NCBI GenBank assembly: GCA_964613215.1
Contig: CAZTHK010000013.1
Span: 1-64,000 of the forward strand
Reading direction: 5' to 3'
DNA from: CAZTHK01 sp964613215
Lineage (GTDB): Bacteria; Krumholzibacteriota; Krumholzibacteriia; Krumholzibacteriales; CAZTHK01
DNA: 64,000 nucleotides
Below, in pieces: positions 63,566 to 64,000 of this stretch. A program made the position numbers and the translations under genes. Every line of letters starts with the position of its first letter. Position 1 is the first letter of the stretch. The notes under the pieces are model-generated. The model was not told where the DNA came from and searched no databases. It saw nothing but the letters and a program-made list of their open reading frames with translations.

Positions 63566-64000
63566 TGAGTAATAAGGATTCTGGTAAAATCAGAAAAGCC
63601 GGGGGTCCGGGACCGGCCTCCGGAAATTTACAGGACAGTTACGGATCTGACAATATTGTAGAACTCCTGGATCAATACTCCCACGAACTTATTACCTCCC
63701 TTCCGGAACCATTCCTGATTTACGACCGCGAGATGAAGGTGGTATACGCCAACAGCCTGGCCGTTGAAGCTATGGCATTCGATCCCACCGGCATGTCCCG
63801 GGAGGAGATAGGGAAGAAGCTGGATCTTCAGGTGGTCAGCGGATCCGGAACAGAACAGGACAGGCCGGTTCCGGAATATGTCCTGCAGGGGGAGATTGTA
63901 AGGAATGTCTATTACCGCTTTAGAAACCCTGCAGGTGAACTGCATATAGCTCTGGGATCGTTTTCCCCCCTCTCATACCAGGGGGAGGTAATCGGAGTGG
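63565..64000 (+). CDS. PAS-domain sensor protein, runs off the window (probable histidine kinase)
   Basis: 145 codons visible. After a polar N-terminus (MSNKDSGKIRKAGGPG) comes ELLDQYSHELITSLPEPFLI and YDREMKVVYANSLAVEAMAF, a PAS domain opening, followed by DLQVVSGSGTEQ and YYRFRNPAGELHIALGSFSP. The kinase domain would lie beyond the window. Pairing with the coupled response regulator makes a histidine kinase the best guess. Confidence 0.75.
   Translation, partial: MSNKDSGKIRKAGGPGPASGNLQDSYGSDNIVELLDQYSHELITSLPEPFLIYDREMKVVYANSLAVEAMAFDPTGMSREEIGKKLDLQVVSGSGTEQDRPVPEYVLQGEIVRNVYYRFRNPAGELHIALGSFSPLSYQGEVIGV

Noticed and set aside
1..64000. CRISPR arrays, rRNA and tRNA genes
   Set aside because: No regularly spaced repeats, no CCA-ended cloverleaf and no rRNA-like stretch were noticed on either strand; a tRNA scan could not be run.

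Overview
The window looks like a piece of a genome from the FCB superphylum (Calditrichota, Latescibacterota, Zixibacteria or a related lineage). The best pointers are a secreted protein with a type IX-style C-terminal sorting domain (NYPNPFNPSTVIKY), a carboxypeptidase-regulatory-domain TonB receptor and a DUF3450/TtpC-type TonB locus. This placement is inference; no rRNA or tRNA gene was found. Codon habits change near 26 kb: the left part favours CGC/ATC-type codons, the right part AGG/ATA-rich codons. The left part is therefore probably acquired DNA, or the contig is chimeric.

1-25.9 kb is an arsenic, thiol-redox and efflux island with three ArsR-led units and much gene decay. Unit 1 (minus, 0.1-9.6 kb) runs from ArsR through a TolC/thioredoxin chimera, a zinc ribbon, a DGC protein, thioredoxin and CcdA to a TolC-adaptor-RND efflux pump. 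Unit 2 (plus, 10.3-13.3 kb) is ArsR, a frameshifted arsC, an intact Acr3 and a tandem UspA. Unit 3 (minus, 16.0-21.4 kb) is ArsR, a permease, a small membrane protein, a CPKC thioredoxin, a DGC protein, ArsF/ArsG-type proteins, an intact ArsC and an acr3 remnant. Intact Acr3 is in unit 2 and intact ArsC in unit 3, so together they make one arsenate pathway. Unit 3 is flanked by two eroded copies of an hsdM-DUF1016 restriction module in direct orientation, each preceded by a 58-bp dyad repeat. A conserved hypothetical protein, a macro-domain protein and a methyltransferase follow.

26-39 kb holds a surface-uptake region. A beta-helix secreted protein and a TonB-dependent receptor (minus) diverge from a six-gene DUF3450-TtpC-ExbB-ExbD-TonB-TPR operon (plus), followed by a secreted transglutaminase-like protein. 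From 39 to 45 kb come an XRE regulator with a membrane protein, a DUF3179 protein with an in-frame UGA at its conserved cysteine (candidate selenoprotein), a short-chain dehydrogenase, a GH15 enzyme lacking its N-terminal domain, a ZIP-like protein and a SIS-domain protein. From 45 to 54 kb are a seven-repeat Ig-like secreted protein paired with an SH3/outer-membrane barrel protein, an arginine-rich secreted protein, a membrane protein and an MBL-fold hydrolase. The last 9 kb carries GAPDH, a cdc48 remnant, Hsp20, lactate dehydrogenase, a propeller-protein remnant, a GNAT, PurD, a phosphoribosyltransferase, a PQQ-type sugar dehydrogenase remnant and a response regulator with the start of a PAS sensor protein.

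A recurring feature is genes that keep the start codon and often the 3' end but have lost the middle (acr3 copy 2, cdc48, an AAA/DUF4143 gene, IS1380, GH15, hsdM copy 2). Real erosion and assembly collapse both need to be considered.
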